Source: Halorubrum amylolyticum (lineage in GTDB: Archaea; Halobacteriota; Halobacteria; Halobacteriales; Haloferacaceae). From it: a DNA stretch of 64,000 nucleotides. The notes beneath the pieces are model-generated. The model was not told the origin of the DNA. It was given only the letters and a program-made list of their open reading frames with translations, and did not search any database. A program made the translations under genes and the position numbers. The DNA lies in assembly GCF_004114995.1 (NCBI RefSeq), contig NZ_SDJP01000001.1, positions 186,001 to 250,000 of the forward strand, read 5' to 3'. Positions 1 through 9,056 of the stretch are shown piece by piece (within the stretch, counting starts at the first letter, position 1; the number at the start of each line of letters is the position of its first letter).

Positions 1-1472
1 CGGTCGCCGAGGCGGTCGCGACCGAGGGCGTCGACTACCGCGAGATGGACGAGGACGCCCGCCAAGAGTTCCTCACCGAGGCGATCCTCCAAGAAGACCC
101 GGTCGTCGACGCCGACGAGCCCGGCGACGTCTCCGAGACCACCGAGCGCGTGCTCCGGCGGTTCCAGGAGCTTGCCGACTGGCAGGACGAGTACGGCGCG
201 CAGGCGATTGACACCTACTGCATCTCGATGACGGAGGAGCCGAGCCACGTGCTCGAAGTGCTCTTCTTGGCCGATCAGGTCGGTGTCGTCTCGCTGCCGG
301 ACCACTGCGGGCTCGACGTGGTCCCCCTGCTGGAGACCGAATCCGCACTCAACGGCGCCGAACGCATCCTCGGGGAGCTCTTCGACAACGAGGCGTACGC
401 GACCGCGCTGGAGGTCCGCGGGGAGATCCAAGAGGTCATGCTCGGCTACTCCGACTCCAACAAGGAGAACGGGTTCCTCGCCGCGAACTGGGACCTCTAC
501 GAGAATCAGCGCCGGATCGCGCGGTTCTGCCGCGAAGAGGAGGTCACCCTCCGGCTGTTCCACGGCCGCGGCGGCTCCATCTCGCGGGGCGGCGGGCCGA
601 TGAACGAGGCGCTGCTCGCGCTTCCCAACGAGACGGTCACGGGACAGGTGAAGTTCACCGAGCAGGGCGAGGCGATCGCCGAGAAGTACGCCAACCCGCG
701 GATCGCCGAACGCGAGCTCGAACAGATGCTCGACGCGCAGATCCGCGCCCGTCAGGAGGCCAACGAGGAGCCCACCGAGGAGGTGCCCGAGAGCTGGGTC
801 GACGCGATGGAGACGATGGCGCCCGCCGCCCGCGAGACGTACCGCGATCTCCTGAACACCGACGGGTTCGTCGACTACTTCGGACAGGCGACGCCCATCT
901 CCGTCGTCGAGAACCTCAACCTCGGCTCGCGGCCCGCCTCGCGCTCCGGCGAGCGCACCGTCGAGGACCTGCGGGCGATCCCGTGGGTGTTCTCGTGGAC
1001 CCAGACCCGGCTCATCCTCCCGGGGTGGTACTCGCTCGCATCCGGGCTCGACGCCTACCTCGACGCGGTCGGGGAGGCGGAGGGCCTCGAAACCCTCCGA
1101 GAGATGTACGAGAAGTGGCCGTTCTTCCGCACCACTCTCGACAACGCGGCGCTCGCGCTCGCCCGCACCGAACCGGAAATCGCCGCCGAGTACGCCGACC
1201 TCGCGGACGACGACCTCCGGGAGCGGTTCTTCCCCGAACTGATCGGGGAGTACGAACGCGGCCGCGAACTCGTCCTGGCGATCAGCGGCCGCGACGATCT
1301 GATCCGCCGCGAGTGGCTTGAAGAGAGCCTCGACCGGCGGAACCCCTACGTCGATCCGCTGAACCTGCTGCAGGCGAACCTACTCGGGCGGACGCACCGC
1401 ACCGAGGAGGAGGAGCGGACCCTCCGGCTCACCGTCAACGGCATCGCCGCCGGGATGAAGAACACGGGATAG
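1..1472 (+). CDS. ppc: Phosphoenolpyruvate carboxylase, C-terminal part (5' end outside the window)
   Basis: Carboxylates phosphoenolpyruvate to oxaloacetate, an anaplerotic step feeding the TCA cycle. The frame is open from base 3, so the gene enters from the left and only its C-terminal roughly 490 residues are here. Visible family signatures are the active-site stretch GYSDSNKENGF, the glycine-rich loop FHGRGGSISRGGGP and the C-terminal tail ending NGIAAGMKNTG, which carries the conserved ending of bacterial-type PEPC. The gene is convergent with S19e. The family call is very safe; the full length cannot be judged. Confidence 0.95.
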   Translation, partial: VAEAVATEGVDYREMDEDARQEFLTEAILQEDPVVDADEPGDVSETTERVLRRFQELADWQDEYGAQAIDTYCISMTEEPSHVLEVLFLADQVGVVSLPDHCGLDVVPLLETESALNGAERILGELFDNEAYATALEVRGEIQEVMLGYSDSNKENGFLAANWDLYENQRRIARFCREEEVTLRLFHGRGGSISRGGGPMNEALLALPNETVTGQVKFTEQGEAIAEKYANPRIAERELEQMLDAQIRARQEANEEPTEEVPESWVDAMETMAPAARETYRDLLNTDGFVDYFGQATPISVVENLNLGSRPASRSGERTVEDLRAIPWVFSWTQTRLILPGWYSLASGLDAYLDAVGEAEGLETLREMYEKWPFFRTTLDNAALALARTEPEIAAEYADLADDDLRERFFPELIGEYERGRELVLAISGRDDLIRREWLEESLDRRNPYVDPLNLLQANLLGRTHRTEEEERTLRLTVNGIAAGMKNTG

Positions 1473-1771
1473 TTCGGTCGGGGATTCGATCGAACCGGTT
1501 CACTTGCCGTACCGCCCGCACACCGTTTTTCATCGACGCTACCGATAGCCGAGGCTCTGCGATCCGATCACGACGACGCCCTGCGAATCGGCCACCCGAC
1601 AATTTTGTATAGCGATATTGGATATATGTCGGCGAGCGTGGGACGATCGGTACCGAGCGCCAACGCGAGAAAAGCGCCGCAAGACGGCGAGTATCGGTGG
1701 AATCAGACGAAAAGGGAGTGCCGGAGCCGCGGCTCGGGAGCGAGCGCGACGTGCAAAAAGCGAATCGCTAT
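1473..1771. other. Convergent intergenic region, no gene seen
   Basis: 299 bases between the converging ppc and S19e stops. It holds an AT-rich patch near 1600-1627 and a 12-bp GC palindrome (GAGCCGCGGCTC, 1724-1735). Open frames through it lack haloarchaeal codon bias and look like noise. A terminator role is possible but no clear T-run follows the palindrome. Confidence 0.5.
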
Positions 1772-2227
1772 CTACGCGTAGCGTTCGAGTTCCGGCCGGT
1801 CGAGGTCCTCGAAGACGTCGGCGGCGACCTCGGAGAGGAACGCCTCGCCGTCGTCGGAGACGCGACGCCCTTCGCCGGCGGCGGTGGTCACGAGCCCGTC
1901 CTCTTCGAGGGCCTGCAGCGACGCGCGGATGAGCTTGCGGGAGCCCCCCTCGTGCTCGCCGGGGCGGACGGAGTAGCGGTTCGAGCCGCGCTTCTTCGAG
2001 CCGTACTCGGTGGCGAGCCGCTCGATGCCGATCGGCTCGTTCTGGGCGACCTTCCGGAGGAGGCTGGCGGAGCGCACGTACCAGAAGTCCTCCTGTTCCG
2101 GCGGGAGCTCCTTGCCGGCGCCGCTCTTGGCGAACTCGACCCAATCGGGCTCGTCGATCCGGTCCTCGAGTCGTGCGGCGACCTCCTCGATGAGGGCGTC
2201 GGCCGGCACGTCGTAGATGGTTACCAT
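1772..2227 (-). CDS. rps19e: 30S ribosomal protein S19e
   Basis: Small-subunit ribosomal protein of archaea and eukaryotes, needed for 18S/16S-side assembly. The 151-residue product starts MVTIYDVPADALI and carries the family's winged-helix fold with the basic stretch GSKKRGSNRYSVRPGEH and the C-terminal ALEEDGLV motif. An in-frame upstream ATG would add 12 residues, but the internal ATG at 2227 matches the family start and lies 25-32 bases from a GTTTAAAC box, so a leaderless transcript is likely. It appears to be transcribed alone. Confidence 0.93.
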   Translation of the reverse strand: MVTIYDVPADALIEEVAARLEDRIDEPDWVEFAKSGAGKELPPEQEDFWYVRSASLLRKVAQNEPIGIERLATEYGSKKRGSNRYSVRPGEHEGGSRKLIRASLQALEEDGLVTTAAGEGRRVSDDGEAFLSEVAADVFEDLDRPELERYA

Positions 2228-2251
2228 TGAGGTGAATTTCAGCCTAACGTC

Positions 2252-2259
2252 GTTTAAAC
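2252..2259 (-). promoter_or_regulatory. TATA box of rps19e
   Basis: GTTTAAAC lies 25-32 bases upstream of the S19e ATG, the spacing expected when transcription starts at the start codon. Confidence 0.55.
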
Positions 2260-2362
2260 CCATCGTATTCGAGAAGCGTCGTGTGACCCGTTTTCACGGG
2301 TAGCGGAGCCACAGAAACGGAATCACGAGGCAGAAATATCGTCGTCGACGCGCACCGAACAG

Positions 2363-3706
2363 CTACTCGACGTACTCGTACTTCCGCTCGTTCATTCGGC
2401 CCCAGCCGGTGAAGACGAACTCCGCCTCCGGCTGCGTGAACTCCTCGATCTCGCGTTCCACGTCCATGTCGTACTCGTGAACGTCGTGGACGTCCTCGTA
2501 CTCGTCCCACGTGAGGTCGTAGCGCGCGGCGAGCCGGTCGTCGATGTCGAGCCCCTCGATCTCCGCGCGCCAGCCCTCGCGGACCGTCTCCGCGTGGATC
2601 TCCGCCTGGGCGCCGGAGCCGTAGGAGGCGATGAGCAGCGTGTCGCCGACGAACGAGCGGTCGCGGGTCAGAGCGTCGCGCAGCGCGCTGACGCGGGCGA
2701 TGTGGACCGAGCTGGTGTACCAGTTGCCGACCTCCCGCGAGAGCCCGAGCGTTGGCTCCACGGCGGTATCGTACCACGTCTGATACTGCTCGGTCGTCTT
2801 CAGCTCGTCCATGTAGTCGCGGATGGCCTCCTCGTACGCCTCGCGGTCGGCGAAGTCCTCCTCGCGGGGCTGCCGGCCGATCTCGTCGGCGAGCGCGTCC
2901 TCGTACTCCGTGTCGCGGATAACGTGGCGGTACGCGAGCAGGGCCGCCTTCCGGACCATGCCGGGGAACGGCGTGTGGAACGGGGCGTACGCGAAGTCGT
3001 CGAGCTCGATGTCGTCGGTGACCGACTCGTAGTCTTCGAGGGCCTCGCGCATCCGAGAGAGGTACACCTGCACCGAGCGCTTGCCGTCCACGCTCGGGAA
3101 CTGCTGGTTCGGCTTCAGGAAGTCCGTCTCGTCTTTCGAGCCGTAGCCCTGCTCGGTCGAGAGCGCGACGAGCGAAGGATCCTCGTCGATCAGCATCGCG
3201 ACGGCGCCGGCGCCCTGCGTCGCCTCCCCGGGGTCGCCGCGGGCGTACAGCGCGGTGTCGGTCGAGATCACGAGCGCCGCGCGACCCCGGTTCCGCCCCG
3301 CCCGAATCCAGTTGTAGGCGTCGTCGATCGCCTGCGTACCGGCCAGACACGCGAACTTGCGCTCGCCCTTGTTGGCGTGCGTGAAGTCGCCGTCGTACAC
3401 CTGCTCCAGACAGCCGGCGATGTACGTCGACACCGGCTTCGAGTGGTCGAACGCCGACTCGGTCGCCACGTCGATCCGGCCGATGTCTTCGGGGTCGAGC
3501 CCCTTCCGGTCCATCAACCCCTTCGCGGCGTTCGCGCCCATCGTGACGATGTCCTCGTACACGTCCGGGAACGAGGAGTTGTTGAGCCCGAGCCCCTTCG
3601 TGTACTTCTCCGGGTCGTCGCCCTTCTCCGGCGCGAACGTGCCCGGCAAGTCGAGCTTGAGCTTTCCGGTCCAGATCTCGACGGCGTCGATCCCGACTGC
3701 GGTCAT
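2363..3706 (-). CDS. hmgB: Hydroxymethylglutaryl-CoA synthase
   Basis: Condenses acetyl-CoA and acetoacetyl-CoA to HMG-CoA, the entry to the mevalonate pathway that feeds archaeal isoprenoid lipids. The 447-residue protein has the thiolase-like fold of the family: the nucleophile region reads FACLAGTQAIDDA, and an N-terminal GIDAVEIW start, the STYIAGCLEQVYDG segment and the C-terminal EFVFTGWGRMNER tail fit archaeal HMGS. Length is normal. A CATATGG box at 3729-3735 is correctly placed for a leaderless start at 3706. Confidence 0.93.
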   Translation of the reverse strand: MTAVGIDAVEIWTGKLKLDLPGTFAPEKGDDPEKYTKGLGLNNSSFPDVYEDIVTMGANAAKGLMDRKGLDPEDIGRIDVATESAFDHSKPVSTYIAGCLEQVYDGDFTHANKGERKFACLAGTQAIDDAYNWIRAGRNRGRAALVISTDTALYARGDPGEATQGAGAVAMLIDEDPSLVALSTEQGYGSKDETDFLKPNQQFPSVDGKRSVQVYLSRMREALEDYESVTDDIELDDFAYAPFHTPFPGMVRKAALLAYRHVIRDTEYEDALADEIGRQPREEDFADREAYEEAIRDYMDELKTTEQYQTWYDTAVEPTLGLSREVGNWYTSSVHIARVSALRDALTRDRSFVGDTLLIASYGSGAQAEIHAETVREGWRAEIEGLDIDDRLAARYDLTWDEYEDVHDVHEYDMDVEREIEEFTQPEAEFVFTGWGRMNERKYEYVE

Positions 3707-3778
3707 ACACGGACCTTCATGCGGCCGCCATATGGATTTGTCGATGGGCGTTTACGTCGATCGTGGAAACGGTGTCGG

Positions 3779-3829
3779 CCACCGCGTCGGGCGTCAATCG
3801 TCCGCCACCGCGTCGGGCGTCAGTCGTCG
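3779..3829. repeat. 26-bp tandem duplication at the 3' end of a pilin-like gene
   Basis: Two adjacent near-identical copies (3779-3804 and 3805-3829) of a unit beginning CCACCGCGTCGGGCGTCA. The second copy runs into the stop codon and last residues of the pilin-like gene ending at 3820; the first lies beyond it. Confidence 0.75.
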
Positions 3830-5400
3830 TCCCCGTCGGACTCGATTGTCGGTTCGGGGTTGAACCACGCGCCGGTCGTCGCGACCGTTCCGTCGTCCGA
3901 CTCGATCTCGATGTCGCCGTCGGACGCGAACAACGCGAACGCCCTCGCGTTGAACGCGCCGTTCGTGAGATCGACATCACCCTCGGCGGACAGGGAGATG
4001 TCGCCGGCGTCCGCCCCGAAGAGCGCCTGCGTCGTCGTCTTCACCGTGGCACCACGAGCGTCGATCCCGCCGCCCGACTCGATCTGAATGTCACCGCTCG
4101 ATGCGCCGAGGAACCCGGACGACGAGGTGTCGATCACCGCGCCCTCCGCTATCGAAACGCGCTCCTCGGCCGCCAGTTCGATCGACCCCGCCGACAGGGA
4201 GACGCCCTCGCGCACCGTGATCCGGTCGGTCTCCGCCGCGAACGAGCCACGGACGGGAGGGTCGTCGAAGACGACGAAGTGCCCGTCAAACTCGCCTTCG
4301 AACTCGCCGTCCTCGATGTCGGCGCCGTCGAACGTCTCGTCCGCCGAACCGTCCCCGTCGCGGTCGATGTACGCGAACCCGTCGGTCTCAGCGGGTACCA
4401 CCTCCACGGTCGCGGTCGCCGTGTCGTCCTCGCTCGCGACCGCGAGTTCGACCTCGCCCACGTCGGTCGGCCCCGGCCGCCACGTCAGCGGTATCTCGCG
4501 GCTCTCGCCGCCCGAGAGGGTGAGCGTCGCGTTCGCGACCTCGTCGCCGGCCGCGGTGAACTCGATCCGCTGGGTCCCCTCCTCGTCGCCGACGTTCTCG
4601 ACGGTCGCGTTCACCTCGACCGGCTCCCCCACGTCGACTTGGGTGTCGACCCCGTCGATCGTCACCGCGAACTCGGCGGGAGCGAGGGGGTCGAGCTCGA
4701 AGCGCTCGGTCGCCGTCTCGTTGGGGCCGACGGCGACGGACCTGGTCGCCGAGACGAACCCGGCGGCCGTCACGGTGACGTCGTACTTCCCCGGCTCGAC
4801 CCCCTCGATCCGGTACGCTCCGCCCGCGGCCGTGGTCGTCTCGGCGACGCGGCCGGCGCCCTCGACGGTGACCGTCGCGCCGGTGACGGGAGCGAGGGAG
4901 CGGCGGAGGCCGAGCGCGGCGCCCGAGGCGACCGCCGCGGTCGGCTCCTGCCCGACGACGGTCCCCTCGATGGCGCCCGTCTCGGCGGTCGGGTCCGGTT
5001 CCGGCGCGAGCGAGGCCCGCTCGATCACCGTCCCGGACGGTCGGTGCACGAGCCGGACCTCGTTCGAGGCGTTCGCGACGAGCGCGTCCGCGAACGTGCG
5101 GCGGTCTCCCGGTCCGAACCGCCCCTCCGGCGGCGCGAACGCGATCCGGGTGCGGTTCCCGTCGGCCTCGACGATCGCGGCGAGGTCGTCGTTCGAGAGC
5201 GCATCGCCGCCGAGGTGGCTGACGCCGAGGTCGGTCCCGTCGGCCGTCAGGTCGGCCGAGACGACGATGTCGTCCCCTCCCGACGTCACGTCGCCGAGGT
5301 AGGCGATTCCGACCGCGCCCGCGGCCACGACGAAGACGCCAAGCAGCAGCACCACTCCGACCGTCTCCGACTGGGCGCGGGCGGTAGTGGGACGGGACAT
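3820..5400 (-). CDS. Pilin-like surface protein with Ig-like and beta-helix domains
   Basis: A 526-residue secreted protein of unknown role. The N-terminus RAQSETVGVVLLLGVFVV is a positively charged stretch followed by one hydrophobic helix, resembling haloarchaeal type IV pilin (class III) signal segments; it should be membrane-tethered or assembled by PibD-type processing. Residues about 160-235 look like a carboxypeptidase regulatory-like beta-sandwich (GAIEGTVVG ... GKYDVTVTAAGF), about 240-330 like a CARDB domain, and the last 130 residues form repeats rich in G, S, D and I (GDIQIES, GDISLS, GDIEIES) typical of a right-handed beta-helix. It lies 110 bases downstream of a second pilin-like gene on the same strand. 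Start chosen at MSRPTTARAQS. Confidence 0.75.
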   Translation of the reverse strand: MSRPTTARAQSETVGVVLLLGVFVVAAGAVGIAYLGDVTSGGDDIVVSADLTADGTDLGVSHLGGDALSNDDLAAIVEADGNRTRIAFAPPEGRFGPGDRRTFADALVANASNEVRLVHRPSGTVIERASLAPEPDPTAETGAIEGTVVGQEPTAAVASGAALGLRRSLAPVTGATVTVEGAGRVAETTTAAGGAYRIEGVEPGKYDVTVTAAGFVSATRSVAVGPNETATERFELDPLAPAEFAVTIDGVDTQVDVGEPVEVNATVENVGDEEGTQRIEFTAAGDEVANATLTLSGGESREIPLTWRPGPTDVGEVELAVASEDDTATATVEVVPAETDGFAYIDRDGDGSADETFDGADIEDGEFEGEFDGHFVVFDDPPVRGSFAAETDRITVREGVSLSAGSIELAAEERVSIAEGAVIDTSSSGFLGASSGDIQIESGGGIDARGATVKTTTQALFGADAGDISLSAEGDVDLTNGAFNARAFALFASDGDIEIESDDGTVATTGAWFNPEPTIESDGDDD

Positions 5401-5510
5401 GAGGGATCGGTCGCTTTGATTGACGGATACGCGATATTTCAATACCCCGTCGCGGCTATCGAGTCCGATAACCGCGGATCGCCGGGTGCAGAAGGGGTGC
5501 CCACCGCACC

Positions 5511-7226
5511 TCAGGGATACGGAACGGTCTGCCGGTCTCGCTCGTTGCCGGCGCCGTCGTAGAGGATGACGCGGACCTCGACGGCCTGATTATCTCCTTT
5601 GACCGTCTCGGTCTGTGGCTGTGTCTCGACCGGGAAGAAATCAGTTTCCTCAACCTTTCCATTGCCCGAAATCGACTGGAGTTTCACCTGCGCGTTAGGG
5701 TTGCTGGTGTCGACATCGAACGTGACATCGATATTGTTCCCGGTGCCAGCACTCTGGGGATCGACGCTCAGGATCTCGTACGTTGGAGCTTCCTCGTCAG
5801 TGACCTCAACCAGAATACTATCGGCATCATCCCCTGTGGCCGCATACAGATCAAACCGGTCGCCGACAGCATCATTTGCACTGACATCGACCGTAATCCG
5901 GCCGTCGACCTCGGTAGTATCCGTGCCGGGCGGATCAGGGACGAAACCGTCATTATCCGGTCTGGGAGCGATCGAGAAGTCAACGGTTGCTCCCTTAATC
6001 CGCTCGCCGGAGAGGCGATCAGAGACGGTTACGCCCAGAGGCTCGTCGCTGCCGGCCGGAACGGCGACCGGGTCCGGCTCGTCCCACTCGACGTCGAACG
6101 TCCGGCTCCCGGGACCACCGTCGTCACCCCCCACGTCGAAGGTCACGGACTCGTAGGCGGGTCCCGCGGACCCGTTGATCGCGGCGGTGAGCGACCCCGT
6201 CGCGGTCGGCTCGAAGAACGCTCGCCCGTCGTCGCCCGTCGTGCGGTTCGCTCCGCCGAACGAGACCGTGGCGTCCGGGACGGGGTTGTTGTACCGGTCG
6301 CGGACCTCGACGCCGACGCGCTCGCCGAGGGCGGCGCTCTCGGAGCCGACGGACACGACGTACGCCGGTTCGGTCGTCCCGGTGGTGTCGAGCGACACCT
6401 CCGAGAGCCCCAGCCGGTACGGGTCGGAGCCGTTGGGCAGCGTGATCCGCACCGTTCCGCTGGCCTCGTCGGCGGCGGCGGTCGCGCCCGCCGGGAGCCG
6501 CTCCTCCCAGCGGGTCGCGAGCGTCGCCGGGTCGTCGACCGTCGTCGGGAGTTCGAGGGTGATCGACCCGCCGTCGGGGACGATCGGGACGGTGGTGTCG
6601 CTCGCCGAGACCGCCCGCGCGTCGACGCTACGTCGGCCGACGCCGTTTGCCGACACCGAGCCGGTCAGCGCGGTCAGAGAGATGCGGCCGTCGGCCACCG
6701 CCGTCTGGTCCGATCGGAGGAGGACCGCGTCGTCGAACTCGGCGGCGACGACCGAGTGCTCGTAAGTGAGCCGCGGGGCGCCCCGAAACTCGTTGTAGTC
6801 GGCGGCGTACCGGAGCGAGCGCGTCTCGAACGCCGGGTCCGTGTTCCAGAACAGGCGGGCGTTCTCGTGGGCGGCGTCGCCGATCGTCGCGTTGCTGATC
6901 CGTATCGCGCTGTCGCCCTCGCTTTCGACCGTCGTGAGCGACCCGGAGACGGGCGGCGGGTTCACGAAGAACGTCCGGGAGGAGTACCGCGTTCCGAGCC
7001 GGATCTGCGTCGACCGCGTCGACCCCGTGGCGGCGGCGTCGAGGACGCCGTTGCGGAGGTCGCCGAACCGGTCTTCGACCTGCTGGCTGTGTTCGTACTC
7101 GACGTCCGCGTTCTCGGTCGGGACGACCTGCACCTGATAGACGCCCAGCGCCAAGACGAGAAAGCCGAACAGGATCACCGTTCCGACCACGACCGACTGA
7201 CCCCGACGGTCGCGACTGAAGCGCAT
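5511..7226 (-). CDS. Pilin-like surface protein with Ig-like domains
   Basis: 571 residues. The start MRFSRDRRGQSVVVGTVILF followed by a hydrophobic helix is the class III signal pattern seen in haloarchaeal pilins and related surface proteins. The body is rich in D, S, T and G, carries a probable beta-rich adhesin-like region, then two Ig-like modules (around SAALGERVGVEVRDRYNNPV and the DRLSGERIKGATVDF segment). No enzymatic motif is visible. It precedes the other pilin-like gene (3820-5400) and both probably share the promoter at 7251-7257. Base use from about 5580 to 6010 is less GC-rich than in the rest of the gene, so the C-terminal module may be a recent acquisition. Function unknown; adhesion or a minor pilin is inference. 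Confidence 0.72.
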   Translation of the reverse strand: MRFSRDRRGQSVVVGTVILFGFLVLALGVYQVQVVPTENADVEYEHSQQVEDRFGDLRNGVLDAAATGSTRSTQIRLGTRYSSRTFFVNPPPVSGSLTTVESEGDSAIRISNATIGDAAHENARLFWNTDPAFETRSLRYAADYNEFRGAPRLTYEHSVVAAEFDDAVLLRSDQTAVADGRISLTALTGSVSANGVGRRSVDARAVSASDTTVPIVPDGGSITLELPTTVDDPATLATRWEERLPAGATAAADEASGTVRITLPNGSDPYRLGLSEVSLDTTGTTEPAYVVSVGSESAALGERVGVEVRDRYNNPVPDATVSFGGANRTTGDDGRAFFEPTATGSLTAAINGSAGPAYESVTFDVGGDDGGPGSRTFDVEWDEPDPVAVPAGSDEPLGVTVSDRLSGERIKGATVDFSIAPRPDNDGFVPDPPGTDTTEVDGRITVDVSANDAVGDRFDLYAATGDDADSILVEVTDEEAPTYEILSVDPQSAGTGNNIDVTFDVDTSNPNAQVKLQSISGNGKVEETDFFPVETQPQTETVKGDNQAVEVRVILYDGAGNERDRQTVPYP

Positions 7227-7250
7227 TGGGGGGTGTCGACGCCGGATCGG

Positions 7251-7257
7251 TATAAAA
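7251..7257 (-). promoter_or_regulatory. TATA box of the pilin-like pair
   Basis: TTTTATA on the minus strand, 25-31 bases upstream of the ATG at 7226; consistent with a leaderless transcript covering both pilin-like genes. Confidence 0.6.
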
Positions 7258-7341
7258 TCCTCCGTCGGCCTCTCACTCGTGATACCGCCCCTCCCCCGCG
7301 GTCGGGGCCGGGATCGCAGATCCGCCCCGGTGCGGGGTGTT

Positions 7342-7545
7342 TCAGTCGCCCCCGTCGGCCCGTCGTGCCGTCAGCCACGCCGACGCGACGGCGACGGAGC
7401 CGGCGAACCCGCCGAGCAACACGGCCTGCGTCCAATTGAACCCGAGCAGCGTCCCCGCGACCGGCGTGACCAGGAGGAACGTGACCACGAGGGCGCCGAT
7501 CGTCGACGAGAGAGAGGCGGTCGCAGACTCGTCGGAGTCGCTCAT
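7342..7545 (-). CDS. Small two-helix membrane protein
   Basis: 67 residues starting MSDSDESATASL. Two predicted membrane segments (about residues 14-30 and 38-55: IGALVVTFLLVTPVAGTLL and AVLLGGFAGSVAVASAWL) with an acidic N-tail and a charged C-tail. A longer in-frame start at 7650 would add an arginine-rich segment unlike haloarchaeal proteins, so the internal ATG is preferred. It is divergent from the nucleoside phosphorylase gene. I do not recognise a family. Confidence 0.6.
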   Translation of the reverse strand: MSDSDESATASLSSTIGALVVTFLLVTPVAGTLLGFNWTQAVLLGGFAGSVAVASAWLTARRADGGD

Positions 7546-7733
7546 GTCACGGATCTGGCGAAGGCGGGCGATAAACCGGGCGATCCGCCGTCGTCGACGG
7601 TGTCGGCGAAACGATCGGAGCAGCCGCAGTGATCCTGTCATAAATCTCATTCTGCGATATCAAATCCGCTTCTCGAGGGCGACCCCGCCTCCCGACCGGT
7701 CCGTTTTTGCGCGCGGCGGCTGTCTCGGCGCGT

Positions 7734-8459
7734 ATGGCGAAACAGCCGCACCTGCTGGTCGAGGAGGGCGACGTCCACGAGATCGCGATCATCCCGGGCG
7801 ACCCGGGGCGCGTCGACCGGATCGCGGACCTGTGCGACGACAGCGAACTCGTCGCGCAGAATCGCGAGTACAAGGTCGTCAACGCGAGCTACGAGGGGAC
7901 CGACCTCACCATCTGCTCGACCGGGATCGGCTGTCCGTCGGCCGCCATCGCGGTGGAGGAGCTCTCGCGGGTCGGCGTCGAGACGTTCCTCCGCTGTGGC
8001 ACCTGCGGCGCCCTGCAGGCCGACATGGAGGTGGGCGACATGGTGGTCGCGACCGGCGCGGCCAAGGAGGAGGGGACGAGCAAGCGCTACGAGTCGGTCG
8101 AGTACCCCGCAGTCCCCGACTACGACGCGCTCACCGAGTTGGTCGGCGCCGCCGAAGACAACGACGAGGAGATCCACGTCGGACCGATCGTCTCCGACGA
8201 CGCGTTCTACAACGAGGACGACGAGTACGTCGACGACTGGGAGGACGCCAACCTGCTCGCGATCGAGATGGAGGCGGCGACCGTCTTCTCGCTCGCGCGC
8301 CGCAAGGGGCTGCGCGCCGGGGCGATCTGCACCGTCGACGGCAACCTCGTCGCGGGCACGCAGAAGGGCGCGGACTCGGACGACGAGCTGCCGGCGAAGG
8401 CCAAGGACAACGTCGAGCGCGCGATCCGGATCACGCTGAACGCGGTCACGGCGCTGTAG
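7734..8459 (+). CDS. udp: Nucleoside phosphorylase (uridine phosphorylase-like)
   Basis: Phosphorolytic cleavage of a nucleoside to base and ribose/deoxyribose 1-phosphate in salvage. The 241-residue protein has the PNP/UDP-family signatures: IIPGDPGRVDRIA near residue 20 (phosphate loop), STGIGCPSAAIAVEEL near 70, RCGTCGALQ near 92 and the nucleoside-binding AIEMEAATVFSLA near 182. The ATG at 7734 is chosen over one 9 codons earlier because family members start close to it. Whether uridine or purine nucleosides are preferred cannot be told from sequence alone. Confidence 0.88.
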   Translation: MAKQPHLLVEEGDVHEIAIIPGDPGRVDRIADLCDDSELVAQNREYKVVNASYEGTDLTICSTGIGCPSAAIAVEELSRVGVETFLRCGTCGALQADMEVGDMVVATGAAKEEGTSKRYESVEYPAVPDYDALTELVGAAEDNDEEIHVGPIVSDDAFYNEDDEYVDDWEDANLLAIEMEAATVFSLARRKGLRAGAICTVDGNLVAGTQKGADSDDELPAKAKDNVERAIRITLNAVTAL

Positions 8460-8483
8460 GCGCCGGTTCCGAGAATCGATCCG

Positions 8484-8933
8484 CTACCCGTCTTCCGCCC
8501 GGAACTCCACCAGCGTCAGGTCTCGTCCGAGCGCGCACTCGTCGTGGGGCGGCTCGCCGAGCACCTGATCGATGACGCGCTCGTCGTCGAAGTCGGCGCC
8601 GTCGGGGACGCAGTAGCCGTGGCTCGGGCACTCGGTGTGCGGGCACGGGCCGGCGAGCGAGACGCGGCTCCCGGCGTACGCCTGCTTCGACGGGACATTG
8701 GCGGGGACGGGCGCGGGTTCGACCTCGACCGCGCGGACGCCGGCGTCGTGGACGGCGCAGTCGAGCGTCTGGGCGTTTTCGCGGATTCCGGTTACGCGGT
8801 ACCGGGTCCCCTCGGAGAGGTTGAGACACTGGCTCCGGTAGGGACACCCCTCGCAGTCGGGCGATTCCCCCTGATAGACGAACTCGCGGCCCGTGTCCGC
8901 GAGCCGCGTCCCGATGAGCGTGACCGTGGTCAT
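8484..8933 (-). CDS. UPF0179 family cysteine-rich protein
   Basis: 149 residues, start MTTVTLIGTRLADTG. Archaeal UPF0179 members are conserved and of unknown function. Cysteines fall in clustered motifs: CEGCPYRSQC near residues 28-37, one in LDCAVHDAG, and CPHTECPSHGYC near 98-109, which suggests a metal site or iron-sulfur cluster. The gene is divergent from tmcA with only 123 bases between them, so they may share a control region. Family call is confident, function unknown. Confidence 0.88.
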   Translation of the reverse strand: MTTVTLIGTRLADTGREFVYQGESPDCEGCPYRSQCLNLSEGTRYRVTGIRENAQTLDCAVHDAGVRAVEVEPAPVPANVPSKQAYAGSRVSLAGPCPHTECPSHGYCVPDGADFDDERVIDQVLGEPPHDECALGRDLTLVEFRAEDG

Positions 8934-9056
8934 GTCCGGAGAGACGCGCCGAGTGTCCGTAAGCGTCCCGCCTCGCGCGGCGGAGAGGGGACGACCGAGG
9001 TGGGGGCGGGTCCGGAGGGCAAGACACATCCCCGCCCTCCGGCAACCACAACCAAC

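Noticed and set aside
1539-2230. Genes in the convergent ppc-S19e gap and opposite S19e
   Set aside because: No start-site context or coding bias; they are shadows of S19e.
3763-5562. 599-residue + strand frame opposite the pilin-like gene
   Set aside because: Antisense shadow: Arg/Val/Asp-rich with no motif, while the minus strand encodes a signal helix and recognisable domains.
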